A DNA stretch of 64,000 bases, taken from contig NZ_CP036287.1 of NCBI RefSeq assembly GCF_007748095.1, positions 1,550,001 through 1,614,000 on the forward strand, written 5' to 3'. Shown here piece after piece: positions 42,487 to 51,843 of the stretch. The position numbers were made by a program, and so were the translations under genes. The number at the start of each line of letters is the position of its first letter. Position 1 is the stretch's first letter. A model generated the notes under the pieces. It made no database searches. It was not told the origin of the DNA and was given only the letters and a program-made list of their open reading frames with translations. This stretch comes from Engelhardtia mirabilis. GTDB taxonomy: Bacteria; Planctomycetota; UBA1135; GCA-002686595.

Positions 42487-45117
42487 ATGCGTCCCTTGCT
42501 CGCAGTCATGGTCCTGGCCGTCGCTCTGGCCTGTCTTTGGGCCCTGAACGACCACACGGAGCCCGAATCCACGCTGCCGAGCGCGTCCGCGCCTGCGCCA
42601 GAGTTCGCGGCTGCTGAGCAGGAGGCCTCGACCGTGGCCATGCCGGCGGAACCCATCGTCTCCGAGATCGACGCGGGCGGCGAGTCGCGCCGCGCGCCGG
42701 TCGAAGGCGAGGGTGACGTCGTCGGAGCCGAGGCCGAGGATGGGGCCGAACTCGAGCCCCTCGTGATCGAAGTCGTCGACGATCGCGGCCGCGCCCTGGA
42801 CGGGGTCGAGGTCGTCGTGCTCGACCGCGAGCGCTACGACCGCCGCGCCTTCCGCGACGCCGAGCGCGAGCTGCCGGCGGATGCACCCGCCCTGACCCTC
42901 GAGCGGCGCTTCGGTCAGACCTACTCGACCGATGACGCGGGCCGCGCCGTCCACGGCTGGAGCGGCCGGCGCGCCGAGGTCTTCGTGCGTGGGGCGGCGG
43001 GGACGACCCACGAGCTGGCGCTGCCCTCGCGGGTCGAGGACGGATTCCTGCGCGTGGAGGTCGAGACCCCGGAGGCCATCGTCGAGGTCTTTGGGCCCGA
43101 CGGCGGTCCCGTCGCGGGCGTGCCGGTGCGGCTCGTCGAGGAGGCCATCCTCTCAGGGGGCCGGGCGCGGCTGTACTCCGACTCCGGAAAGCGCGAGTCG
43201 GCCTACACCGACACGGTCGCCTTGCTGCCGCACGCCGTGACCGATGCCGAAGGGCGTGCCTTCCCGACGATCGGGGCGGCGGCCCTCGATGTGACCGACG
43301 AGGCCCTGGCCGAGTTCCGCTCGGCCGCCGCCGCCCTGGCCGAAGTCGTCGCCGGCGAGTACGTGGGCACGCCCCTCGTCGATGGCCGGGCGACGCTGGT
43401 GCTGCCGCCCACGGGCAGCATTCGCGTCGAAGTTGTCGACCACGAGGGTCGCACGAGCCCCGAGCCCGAGCTCCAAGTCTGGGCGTCCCCCGCGCCGGTG
43501 GAGCCGTCCAACGTCTCCTGGACCGACCCGGCTGCGGCCGTCCAGCCGGTGCCCCTGGTTGCGGCCCTGCCATCCCAGGGCGCCCTCGCCCTGCCCTTCG
43601 TGGAGGTCGGTCGAGAGGTTCACTTGATCGTCGCCACGGCGGAGGGCTTCGAGCTGGAACGGCGGGTGGTCGCCGGTCCCGCGGCGGTCCGTGACGAGGT
43701 CGTCGTCCAGCTCGAGAGTGCAGAGCCCTATCGCGTCGAGTTCCGACTTGTCGACTCCGACGGCCAACCGGTGGCGGGCGAGCGTTTCGACGTCAACCTG
43801 ATGCATGAGCAGGCCACCCGGCCGAGTGACGTGGTCGAGCTGGGCCTGCGGACGGACAAGGCGGGACGCGCGTCCTTCGAAGTTCCGGATCGCTGGTTCT
43901 GCACGCTGGAGGGGGAGCGGGCACGGCTCAACGTGAAGGGTCGCTTCGACGGCCTCACCCGTAGCGTACGGGAGGAGGTCGCGGTCGACTTCGTGAGAGG
44001 TCTCAACGACCTCGGCGACCTGCGACTCGAACCGCTTCCGGTGATCGCATCCGGCATCGTTCGCGGTCCGGACGGCGCGCCCCTGCGCGCTGCAGTGGTC
44101 CACGTGTGGCCGTCGCCGCTCGCTGGTGCCGACGGAGCGTTCGAGCGCGCTCGCGACTATGCCATCGACTACGACAGCCGCCGAACCCTCGCCGACGGCA
44201 CGTTCCGGCTCCAGGGCGAGGTCGGCAGCGTCGATCGAGTTCAACTCACCGTGCTCGGGGTCGACGCGAGGACGTCCGAGGCGGTCGAGGTCCCGGTCGG
44301 TTCGACCGATGTCGAGCTGCGAGTGGTGGCGACGGGGCGCCTGCGCGCCCGGGTCGAGTTGCCCCAGCAGGTCGATTTCGGGGTCTACTTGGCCCTGGTG
44401 CGATCGGGTCTCGACGTCGACTCCGGGAGCCGAATCGAGCTCCAGCGTGGCGTCGCCGATTGGCGGATGCTGCTACCCGGCACCTACGACCTGCATGTCG
44501 CCATCCACCGAAGTGCCGAACCGGTGCTGCGGATCGAGGGCTTGATCGTCTCGGCCGATGAGCCCTGTGACGACCCCCGCATCGATCCGATCGATTTGTC
44601 GGCGAACATGAAGCGGGTCGAGCTCGACGTGCGCGGCGCCGACGGCGAGCGCGTGCCGTGGTTCTCGTACAGGCCGCTCGGAGAGTCCAGCGTCTATCGA
44701 CCGGGGTCCACGTTCACGGAGGGCGAGCTGTGGATCGCCCGGGACCATCCCCGTTCGATCGTGGTCGAGACTGGGGAGTACGCACCAGCGTTGGTGGAGG
44801 GGCTCGATGCCGACCGGGTCGTCCAGCTCGAGCGTGGATGGGTCGTATCGCTCCGTATCGACGACCCAGAAGAGTTCGGCGCCCTGCTCCAGCTCGAGCT
44901 GCTTCCGAGGTCTGGCGATCGCAGCCGGTCGGTGCTGGTCTTGTACCCCGAGACCCAGGAACTTGACGTGCACCTGCCCGGTCCCGGCAACTACGACGTC
45001 ATCTGGCGCGAGGACAGCCACGTCGTCGGCCAAGCGCGTCGCACCTGGGATGGCGGCTCGATCTCCGTGGATTCCCCCGGGACGACTTTCGAACTGGTTG
45101 CACCGAGCCTCGACTGA
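42487..45117 (+). CDS. Large membrane-anchored protein with carboxypeptidase-regulatory-like domains
   Basis: An 876-aa protein with an N-terminal membrane/signal segment (RPLLAVMVLAVALACLWAL). The Cys there is in VALAC, which does not fit a lipobox. The extracytoplasmic part is rich in Glu/Asp and holds several beta-sandwich regions of the carboxypeptidase-regulatory/SdrD-like kind, e.g. VEVVDHEGRTSPEPELQV, VEFRLVDSDGQPVAGERFDV and IVRGPDGAPLRAAVVHVWPS. Such domains mediate surface binding rather than catalysis. The ATG at 42487 is used; the frame is open from 42193 but that part has no signal character. The next gene begins 43 bp after. Function unknown. Confidence 0.72.
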   Translation: MRPLLAVMVLAVALACLWALNDHTEPESTLPSASAPAPEFAAAEQEASTVAMPAEPIVSEIDAGGESRRAPVEGEGDVVGAEAEDGAELEPLVIEVVDDRGRALDGVEVVVLDRERYDRRAFRDAERELPADAPALTLERRFGQTYSTDDAGRAVHGWSGRRAEVFVRGAAGTTHELALPSRVEDGFLRVEVETPEAIVEVFGPDGGPVAGVPVRLVEEAILSGGRARLYSDSGKRESAYTDTVALLPHAVTDAEGRAFPTIGAAALDVTDEALAEFRSAAAALAEVVAGEYVGTPLVDGRATLVLPPTGSIRVEVVDHEGRTSPEPELQVWASPAPVEPSNVSWTDPAAAVQPVPLVAALPSQGALALPFVEVGREVHLIVATAEGFELERRVVAGPAAVRDEVVVQLESAEPYRVEFRLVDSDGQPVAGERFDVNLMHEQATRPSDVVELGLRTDKAGRASFEVPDRWFCTLEGERARLNVKGRFDGLTRSVREEVAVDFVRGLNDLGDLRLEPLPVIASGIVRGPDGAPLRAAVVHVWPSPLAGADGAFERARDYAIDYDSRRTLADGTFRLQGEVGSVDRVQLTVLGVDARTSEAVEVPVGSTDVELRVVATGRLRARVELPQQVDFGVYLALVRSGLDVDSGSRIELQRGVADWRMLLPGTYDLHVAIHRSAEPVLRIEGLIVSADEPCDDPRIDPIDLSANMKRVELDVRGADGERVPWFSYRPLGESSVYRPGSTFTEGELWIARDHPRSIVVETGEYAPALVEGLDADRVVQLERGWVVSLRIDDPEEFGALLQLELLPRSGDRSRSVLVLYPETQELDVHLPGPGNYDVIWREDSHVVGQARRTWDGGSISVDSPGTTFELVAPSLD

Positions 45118-45160
45118 AGCGGGCCGAGTCTGCACAGAGGCACACAAGGGAAGTAGCACA

Positions 45161-46603
45161 ATGTCGGCAGATCACAGGATGACCGCGGCGGGACTCGGGG
45201 AGCGGCGCGAAGAAGAGGGGGTCGCAGCTTCGACTCGTTCCACGAGCCAACGCCGGCCGTGGGCGCTGCTGGTCCTGGCCTGGTCGCTTCTCCCCGCTTG
45301 CGGTTCGCAGGCATCGGATCCCCAACCGCGCCAGGTCGACCTGGCTCTGACCGACGTCGCGTTGGTCGACCTCGACGCGGGAGTGGTGTTCCCCAGCCGG
45401 ACCGTCCTGGTCGACGCGGGACGCATTGTGGTCGTCGGTCCGGCCGGCGAAGTCGCGGCGTTCGCGGCGTCGACGACGATTGCGGGCGAGGGCGCCTACC
45501 TCCTGCCGGGTCTGTGGGACATGCACGTCCACGACAGCGACGACGCGGTCGTGCTCGCCGCTCACCTGGCCGCGGGGGTCACCGGCGTGCGCGACCTGGG
45601 TGGCCCCGGGTCCGCGACGGTCGTGGCCCGCGACAAGGTGGCGGCGGGGCAGTGGCGCGGGCCCCGCATCGTCGCCGCCGGTCCCCACCTGGACGGGCGT
45701 CCGGACGTGATGGGCGACGGATCACGGATTCAGATCAACGACGAAGCCCAGGCGCGGTTGGCGGTCGCCGATCTGGCGCGCATGGGCGTGGACCTGATCA
45801 AGGTCCACGACGTGATGACGCCCGAGGTCCACCGCGCGGTGGCGGCGGCCGCGGCGGAGTTCGGGCTGCCGGTCGATGGCCACGCGCCGCGCGGCGTGCC
45901 GATCGCCCAGGTGACCGAGTTTCAACGCACGATCGAGCACGCCACGACCCTCGGCGAGCAGGCACTTGGCCGCGACGCCCTCGAATCGGCCGCGACCTTC
46001 GAGCGCGATCTCGAGGCTTACCTGGCTGCGGACGGGCGCGGCGCCGCGTTGATCGCGGCGCTCGTGGCGAGCGGGACGGCCTATTGCTCGACGCTCGTCG
46101 CCGGTGAGGGGCTGGCCCGGGCATCCGCTCCCAATACAACGGTGTGGGACGACCCGCGATTGGCGGCGGCCCCTGAGGGCACCGCCGCTCGCTGGCGCGA
46201 ATGGTTGCCGGTAGAGCTGCTGCCGGCGAACTTCCACGCCGAGCGCGTCGCCGTCGAACGCGCCGCTCGGCGGATCGTGGGCGCCATGCACGAGCGCGGG
46301 GTGCTGCTCCTGGCCGGGACCGACGCCGGTGCGCCCCACGTCTATTGGGGCTCGGCCTTGCACGAAGAACTGGACCTCTTGGTCGAGGCGGGTCTCGAGC
46401 CCGTCGAGGCCCTGCGCTGCGCGACGGTCAACCCCGCGCGCGTGTTGGGGCTCGAGGACGAGTCGGGCGCGATCGCGCCCGGTTACCGGGCCGACCTGCT
46501 GTTGGTGGAGGGCAATCCACTGGACGACCTCGACGCGCTCCAACACATCCGAGCGGTCATCGCGCGCGGTGCGGTGGTCGTGGACCGGACGGAGCCACGT
46601 TGA
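45161..46603 (+). CDS. Amidohydrolase lipoprotein
   Basis: A 480-aa predicted lipoprotein (lipobox LPAC, Cys47, after a long N-region) with an amidohydrolase/imidazolonepropionase-like TIM-barrel domain: metal ligands HVH at 122-124 (LWDMHVHDSD), Lys in DLIKVHD, His in DGHAPRG and IEHATT, and the catalytic Asp in AGTDAGAP. NPARVLGLEDESGAIAPGYRADL is the C-terminal signature. It would hydrolyse C-N bonds in peptides or related amides at the periplasmic face. GGAAG lies 7 nt before ATG 45161; a second ATG at 45179 is possible. The stop overlaps the TTG start of the deacetylase gene (TTGA), so the two are translationally coupled. Confidence 0.85.
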   Translation: MSADHRMTAAGLGERREEEGVAASTRSTSQRRPWALLVLAWSLLPACGSQASDPQPRQVDLALTDVALVDLDAGVVFPSRTVLVDAGRIVVVGPAGEVAAFAASTTIAGEGAYLLPGLWDMHVHDSDDAVVLAAHLAAGVTGVRDLGGPGSATVVARDKVAAGQWRGPRIVAAGPHLDGRPDVMGDGSRIQINDEAQARLAVADLARMGVDLIKVHDVMTPEVHRAVAAAAAEFGLPVDGHAPRGVPIAQVTEFQRTIEHATTLGEQALGRDALESAATFERDLEAYLAADGRGAALIAALVASGTAYCSTLVAGEGLARASAPNTTVWDDPRLAAAPEGTAARWREWLPVELLPANFHAERVAVERAARRIVGAMHERGVLLLAGTDAGAPHVYWGSALHEELDLLVEAGLEPVEALRCATVNPARVLGLEDESGAIAPGYRADLLLVEGNPLDDLDALQHIRAVIARGAVVVDRTEPR

Positions 46604-47415
46604 GCCTATTGAGCGTTCGCGGTGTGACGTTGAGCTGGGCGGGCGTCGGGCCGTCGCCCCGCTGGGGGCATCCGGCGCTGGCCTTGCTCTTGCTGCTCGC
46701 GGCGACCCTGACCACCGGCTGCCGCACGATCCTGCGCGCGACCCCGCCCGAGGAGCGCGCCACCCTGACCCTGACCTTCGACGACGGGCCCAGCCCCAGC
46801 GTCACCGATCGGATCCTCGACGTGCTCGCCCGGCACGGGGTGAAGGCCTACTTCTGCCTGATCGGCGAGAACGTGCGCGCCAGCGCCGAGCACGAAGAAC
46901 TCACCCGCCGCATCGAACGCGAGGGCCACGTGATCGTCAACCACGGCGACACCGCGACCTGGGCCACGCGTCGCTTCACCGCCGCGGGGGTCGCCGCCGA
47001 GATCGCCGCCTGCGACGCGACCCTGGCGCGGGTGCTCGGGCACGAGCGGCCGACCCGGTGGTACCGACCGGGCGGCGGTTGGATCTGGGCCTGGCAGTTG
47101 GGAGCGGTGGCCCGCGCGGGCAAGACGATCCTGCCCCTGGACCGCTACGACTGGGACGCGCTCTACAGTCCGATCACCGCCGATCGCTTGCAGAGCGAGC
47201 TGCTGGCAGGCATCGAGACGCGAGGTTTGGGCTGGATCGTGATCCACGACGGGATGAATGGCCAGGCGGAGCTGGCGCGGCGGATGGCCGAATCGCCGCG
47301 CTACGACCGCTCCTTCGTGCCCGAGCTGGTGGATGCTCTGATCACGGGGGCGCGCGAGGCCGGGCTCGAGGTCCGCTCGGCGGTGGCTGCGCCGCCGACG
47401 CGCGAGCAGTGGTGA
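46600..47415 (+). CDS. Polysaccharide deacetylase-like lipoprotein (NodB domain, motif 2 altered)
   Basis: A 271-aa predicted lipoprotein (LTTGC, Cys41). The NodB-homology domain has motif 1 TLTFDDGPSPSV with the catalytic and metal Asp residues, motif 3 RPGGGWIWAW, motif 4 (YDWDAL) and motif 5 IVIHDG. Motif 2 is NHGDTATW: the second histidine of the usual HxxxH metal site is replaced by Ala, so metal binding may differ. The normal role is removal of N-acetyl or O-acetyl groups from cell-wall or extracellular glycan. There is no ATG; the TTG at 46600 has GGAG 5 nt upstream and overlaps the preceding TGA. TTG 46609 and GTG 46624 are alternatives. Confidence 0.78.
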   Translation: MSLLSVRGVTLSWAGVGPSPRWGHPALALLLLLAATLTTGCRTILRATPPEERATLTLTFDDGPSPSVTDRILDVLARHGVKAYFCLIGENVRASAEHEELTRRIEREGHVIVNHGDTATWATRRFTAAGVAAEIAACDATLARVLGHERPTRWYRPGGGWIWAWQLGAVARAGKTILPLDRYDWDALYSPITADRLQSELLAGIETRGLGWIVIHDGMNGQAELARRMAESPRYDRSFVPELVDALITGAREAGLEVRSAVAAPPTREQW

Positions 47416-47487
47416 GCGCGGCTGCGCGTCTCCGCGCGCCGAGCAGGACCTGTGGCCGGTGGTAGTATTGGTGGCGGAGATACCACT

Positions 47488-48270
47488 ATGCATTTCAAGT
47501 CCACCGTCCTCGCCCTGTCCCTGACCGCCACCGCCGCCACCGCCCAGGTCACCGTCGACGTCGGACCCGATCCGGCGCCGACGGGCGCCACGGTCTACGC
47601 TTCGGTGACCAACGACACTGAGCTGATCATGTCCATCGGCGGCTGTCCCTGGCGCATCGTCGACGGCGATGGGCTGGTGGTCTTCGACGCCGACTGCCTG
47701 ATCACCGAGTTCCTGATCGGACCGATCGGGACCATCGACTACGGCTGGGATCAGCGCAACCAAGCTGGCGTTCAGGTGCCCGCCGGGAGCTACCACTTCC
47801 AGGTCATGACCGCGGTCGGGATCATCGACACGCCGTTCACCGTCGGCGGCGTCGACGCGAATCTCTTCGTGCAGGGCACCGCGGCGCTCGGCACCGACAT
47901 GATCGGCTTCGGCGGACGCGAGATCGCCCTGGCCTCGCCGGCGGACCCGGGCGCCTTCTACCAAGTCTTGCTCGCGGGCTCGCTCGGCGGGGGAGTCGAC
48001 CTGTGCGGACTCACGATGCCCCTGGCCATCGACGGATTGTTCACCGCCACCCTGGGCGGCGCGACGATTCCCGGCGCGTTCGGCCAGCTCGACGGGACGG
48101 GGCAGAGCCTCGAACCCAAGCTGCCGATCCCCGACGCACCCGGCCTCGTTGGCATCGACCTCTACCTGTCGATGTTGGTGCTCGACCCCCTGGCGTCCTG
48201 CCCGGTGGTGCGCAGCTCGCCGGCGTTCAAGACCACGATCGTCCCCGGACCCCAGCCCTTCGGCTCCTGA
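47488..48270 (+). CDS. Secreted protein with FlgD/BsuPI-like domain and C-terminal module
   Basis: A 260-aa exported protein (signal MHFKSTVLALSLTATAATAQ). Residues 30-120 have WDQRNQAGVQVPAGSYHFQV, similar to the beta-sandwich loops of FlgD-Ig or BsuPI-type domains. Residues 125-260 look like the shared C-terminal module of this window (ANLFVQGTAALG, YQVLLAGSLGGG, PIPDAPGLVGIDLYLSMLVL). A Cys pair in IVDGDGLVVFDADCLITEF and the earlier GGCPW may form a disulfide. No enzymatic motif is seen. ATG 47488 is preferred over the open frame from 47452. Function unknown. Confidence 0.75.
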   Translation: MHFKSTVLALSLTATAATAQVTVDVGPDPAPTGATVYASVTNDTELIMSIGGCPWRIVDGDGLVVFDADCLITEFLIGPIGTIDYGWDQRNQAGVQVPAGSYHFQVMTAVGIIDTPFTVGGVDANLFVQGTAALGTDMIGFGGREIALASPADPGAFYQVLLAGSLGGGVDLCGLTMPLAIDGLFTATLGGATIPGAFGQLDGTGQSLEPKLPIPDAPGLVGIDLYLSMLVLDPLASCPVVRSSPAFKTTIVPGPQPFGS

Positions 48271-48282
48271 GCCGAGGGCGCG

Positions 48283-48546
48283 TCAGCGATCGCCGATGTG
48301 GCGGATCGTGCCGCCCGACGAATTCTTCGTAGCCGGGCTGACACCGCCCACGGTGCCCGATCCGCCGCCCACGGAGCGGCCGCCGTCTGTGATCTCGATC
48401 TCGCCGGCCTCGACCATCTTCACCAGCGGCGGGTACTCCGCGGCCTTGGGGGTGATCTGCCCGGACTTGCCCGGGACGAGGAAGAGCTTCTTCCCGCCCG
48501 GCAGGGGGATCTTCAGGGGGCGCTTGGTCTTGTTGACGATCTCCAT
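48283..48546 (-). CDS. Small conserved-looking protein, 87 aa
   Basis: A short gene opposite to its neighbours, with a well-behaved product: MEIVNKTKRPLKIPLPGGKK, then LFLVPGKSGQITPKAAEYPP and VKMVEAGEIEITDGG, ending in a Gly/Ser-rich, basic tail (KNSSGGTIRHIGDR). Lys, Pro and Val in alternation and no hydrophobic helix suggest a small soluble beta-rich protein. The frame stays open to 48915, but the upstream part is Arg/Pro-rich noise, so I take the ATG at 48546. It lies only 12 bp from the stop of the convergent secreted-protein gene. I do not recognise a named family. Confidence 0.65.
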   Translation of the reverse strand: MEIVNKTKRPLKIPLPGGKKLFLVPGKSGQITPKAAEYPPLVKMVEAGEIEITDGGRSVGGGSGTVGGVSPATKNSSGGTIRHIGDR

Positions 48547-48929
48547 GGCGGTGCGGCTCGTGCTGGTCGGTGGGGGGGGCGAGAAACGTTGTAACCGCCC
48601 GGCGGCGCGGCGGCGACGAGGGCGTCGCCGATCCGAGGTGCGAGGCGCGAATCGGTCGACATCGCGCGTGGCGGCCGGCCCCCGAACTCGGCGCGAGGCC
48701 CTGATTCCCCGTCGGACCCCATGCGGCCACCCGCGAGGGCTGTCTGTCTCGAGGGCCGGCTGCTCGAGGTTCGGTCGGGCGCCGAGTGCCGCCTCGACCG
48801 CAGCGCCGGCGCCCGGGGCCAAGGGGGTATGCCTGCTGTAAGGGGTGCCTCGGCCGGGGATCCTCGGGCCCATGATCCACGTCAGGACCCGAGGGGGCTC
48901 GTCGACGCGACCCACCGGAGTACCGAACC
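48547..48929. other. 383-bp divergent intergenic region
   Basis: Separates the small 87-aa gene (-) from the cytochrome-propeller gene (+), so it should hold both promoters. The ribosome-binding GGAG for the latter is at 48916-48919. A short CCTCGGG/CCCGAGG inverted repeat (about 48863-48892) might be an operator or part of the leader; nothing else is recognised. Confidence 0.45.
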
Positions 48930-51824
48930 ATGCCCGCGACCGTCTCGAAGTGCATTGCTGAATGGAGTTTGGGACGCGGGGCGGCGAGGCGACTCGGCTC
49001 CGTCCAGCTCCTGGCCCCTGCGCTTCTGGCGATCCTCTCAGCGGGCTGCGGCGGCTCAGGCTCCCCGACCGGTGCGCCGGCGCCCACAGCTCCCGCCCCG
49101 CCCGAAGCGCCCTTCGTCAGCTTCGAGAGTTCCGCCACCCAGCCGATCGCGGTCTCCGCGGACGGCTTGCGCCTGTTCGTCCTGCAGCCGGTCGGAGGCA
49201 CCCTCTCGATCTTCTCCCTGCAGGATCCCTCGCACCCGGTGCTGCGCTCCCAGGTGCGGGTCGGGCTCGAGCCGGTCGCCGTGGCGGAGCGCGTCCCGGG
49301 CGAGGTCTGGGTCGCCAACCAACTCTCCGACAGCGTCAGCGTGGTGGACGTCGACCAAGGGCGGGTGATCGACACCGTGCAGGTCGGCGATCAGCCCTCC
49401 GACGTGGTCTTCGCCGGCGGCCTGGCCTTCGTGACCCTCGCCACCGAGGACCGCGTGGCGGTGCTCGACGGCGCGAGTCGCGCGCTGTCGGCCATGATCG
49501 ACGTGCCGGCGGAAGAGCCCCGCGCCCTGGCCGTGGGCGACAACGGTCAGTCGGTCTGGGTCCTGGTCCGCCGCTCGGGCAACGGCACCACGATCCTGCC
49601 CGCGAGCCTGGCGCCGGAGCAGCCCCTGCCCGACGACCCGAACCTGCCCCACCCGCCGCACACCGGTGCCATCGTCCGCGCCGACGATCCGGCCTGGCAG
49701 GACGCCTTCTCCTACTCCCTCCCGGACCGGGACCTGTTCCGCATCGACGTGGCCGGCCTGACGATCGAGCCTGTGGCGACCGCGCTCGGCACGACCCTCT
49801 TCGACCTGGCCGTCGATCCGCTGGGACCCACGGTCTGGGTCGCGGGCACCGAGGCGCGCAACACGATCGCCTTCGAGCAGCAACTGCGCGCCCGCGCGAT
49901 AGAGCACCGCATCGTCGCGGTCGACTCCGCCAGCGGCGACGTGAAGGCCACCGTCGACCTGAACCAGGGCGTCGAAGTCGACCTGCTGCCGGATCCCGCG
50001 TCGCTCGCCGTCGCCCTGGCCGAGCCGACCGGCCTGGCCTACGAACCGGCGACGCGCCGACTGTGGCTCGCGGCCCAGGGCACCGACCGCGTCGCGTCGA
50101 TCGACGTGGACAGCGGTGCGATCTCGGCGCGCGTCGAGCTGGGCTCCCCCGGCGACACCACCGTGGATCGCCGCGGACCGCGCGCCCTGGCGCTGCATCC
50201 GGGCGGGAACTGGCTGTACGTCTACAACGGTCTGTCCGACACCTTCTCGGTCGTCGACGTCCAGTCCGCGACCGTGGCCCTCGAGCAGCCGGTGTCGTCC
50301 CGGGACCCGATGCCGGCGGCAACTCGTGCGGGACGCAAGTTCCTGTTCGACGCGCGCCTGTCGGGCAACGGCACCATGAGCTGCGCCTCGTGCCACGTGG
50401 ACGCCGAGACGGACGGTCTGGCCTGGAACCTCGGCGATCCTGCCGGGGAGCTGTTCGAGGTGCCGATCGAGCTGCAGCAAGGCGCCATCCCCGGCGTGGC
50501 GCCGCCTGTCTTCCCGCCCCTGCACCCGATGAAGGGGCCCCTGGTGACCCAGTCCCTGCGCGGGTTGATCGAGCCCCTGCACTGGCGCGGGGACAAGCCC
50601 GCCTTCGAGGACTTCAACGGGGCCTTCGACTCGCTGCTCGGCGGGCACGAGCTGGCCGATGGGGACATGGCCCTGTTCGCCGATTGGGCGCGTTCCGTGC
50701 GCCACGCGCCCAATCCCCACCAGCAGCTCGACCGCTCCCTGCCGACCACGCCGCCGGACGCCAACGCGGCTACCGGATCCGAAATCTTCCACGACACCTC
50801 GGTCGACGGTTCGTCGTGCATCGACTGCCACGCCCTGCCGGAGGGCAGCACCGGGTTCATCTCGCTCCTGGCCATGTCGTCGCCCCAGCCCATGCGGGTG
50901 CCGCCGCTGTTCGACTACTACCGCAAGGACGGCTTCGACCCCGATGCAACGGGTCCGCTGGCGTCGGGCTTCGGTCGCTTCAGCGACGGTCGCGTTGGTG
51001 ACCTGGTCGAGCTCGCGGGCGTGCAGGACCTGTTCGCGGCGGACGTCGGCGGCTCACCCCACGTCGACGCTTTCCTGCGGCAGCTCGACACCGGCACGGC
51101 GCCGGCCACCGGGCGGGAGGTGGAGCTGGACCTCCTGTCGGCCACCGAGCCCGAGGCCGTCGCCCTGCGCGCGCTCTTGATCGAGCGCGCGGGCCTGGGT
51201 GAGATCGCCCTGGTCGCGCACGGACGCATCGAGGGCGCGCCGCGCACGCTGCTCTATGACGCCGAGGCGCAGCTCTGGAGCCTCGACACCGAACTCGACG
51301 AGCCGCTCACCACCGCGCAACTCGAGGGCCTCGCCGCCGCCGACGGGGCGGACCTGGTCTGGACCGCGGTTGCGCCGCAGCTCGGCCCCGTCTGCTCGGT
51401 GGACGCCGACTTCGACGGACAGCTCGACGGCGACGTCGCAGCCGTTCTGGTCGGCACACCGACACCAGCGGCTTGCCACGTCCGACCGCGCCTTTCGGCC
51501 AGCACCCTGCCCCGGGTCGGCCAGAAGCTCTTCTCGGTCGTCGTTGACGGCGTCGCGCCGTCTTCCGTCGGGAGCCTGTTGGTGAGCTCGACCCTGGGCA
51601 GCACCCCGGTGGGGGAGCTGCAACTGTTGGTGGGTCTCGACACGCCGCCCCTGGAGCTGGTGCTGCTGGCGGACGCCCTGGGGGCGGTCAGCGTCGCCTT
51701 CCCGATCCCCGACGACCCCGCCTGGGTCGGCGCCGTGATGGTCTTCCAGGCCGTTTGGTCCGCGCCCGCCTGCAGCGGCGGGATGGCGGCGTCGGCGGCC
51801 TTGGTGGCGACGGTCGCTCCCTGA
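48930..51824 (+). CDS. YVTN-propeller lipoprotein with two c-type heme motifs (di-heme peroxidase-like)
   Basis: A 964-aa predicted lipoprotein (lipobox-like LSAGC). Residues 60-470 form a YVTN/NHL beta-propeller (GEVWVANQLSDSVSVVDVDQ, RRLWLAAQGTDRVASIDVDS, NWLYVYNGLSDTFSVVDVQS). Residues 475-760 form a cytochrome c region with CASCH (485-489) and CIDCH (630-634) heme-binding motifs, like the bacterial cytochrome c peroxidase/MauG family. The tail (about 850-964) ends in the shared secreted module (LVLLADALGAVSVAFPIPDD, AALVATVAP). It may transfer electrons at the cell surface or reduce peroxide. ATG 48930 has GGAG about 10 nt upstream. Confidence 0.85.
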   Translation: MPATVSKCIAEWSLGRGAARRLGSVQLLAPALLAILSAGCGGSGSPTGAPAPTAPAPPEAPFVSFESSATQPIAVSADGLRLFVLQPVGGTLSIFSLQDPSHPVLRSQVRVGLEPVAVAERVPGEVWVANQLSDSVSVVDVDQGRVIDTVQVGDQPSDVVFAGGLAFVTLATEDRVAVLDGASRALSAMIDVPAEEPRALAVGDNGQSVWVLVRRSGNGTTILPASLAPEQPLPDDPNLPHPPHTGAIVRADDPAWQDAFSYSLPDRDLFRIDVAGLTIEPVATALGTTLFDLAVDPLGPTVWVAGTEARNTIAFEQQLRARAIEHRIVAVDSASGDVKATVDLNQGVEVDLLPDPASLAVALAEPTGLAYEPATRRLWLAAQGTDRVASIDVDSGAISARVELGSPGDTTVDRRGPRALALHPGGNWLYVYNGLSDTFSVVDVQSATVALEQPVSSRDPMPAATRAGRKFLFDARLSGNGTMSCASCHVDAETDGLAWNLGDPAGELFEVPIELQQGAIPGVAPPVFPPLHPMKGPLVTQSLRGLIEPLHWRGDKPAFEDFNGAFDSLLGGHELADGDMALFADWARSVRHAPNPHQQLDRSLPTTPPDANAATGSEIFHDTSVDGSSCIDCHALPEGSTGFISLLAMSSPQPMRVPPLFDYYRKDGFDPDATGPLASGFGRFSDGRVGDLVELAGVQDLFAADVGGSPHVDAFLRQLDTGTAPATGREVELDLLSATEPEAVALRALLIERAGLGEIALVAHGRIEGAPRTLLYDAEAQLWSLDTELDEPLTTAQLEGLAAADGADLVWTAVAPQLGPVCSVDADFDGQLDGDVAAVLVGTPTPAACHVRPRLSASTLPRVGQKLFSVVVDGVAPSSVGSLLVSSTLGSTPVGELQLLVGLDTPPLELVLLADALGAVSVAFPIPDDPAWVGAVMVFQAVWSAPACSGGMAASAALVATVAP

Positions 51825-51843
51825 GCTACGCCAACTACGCAGA

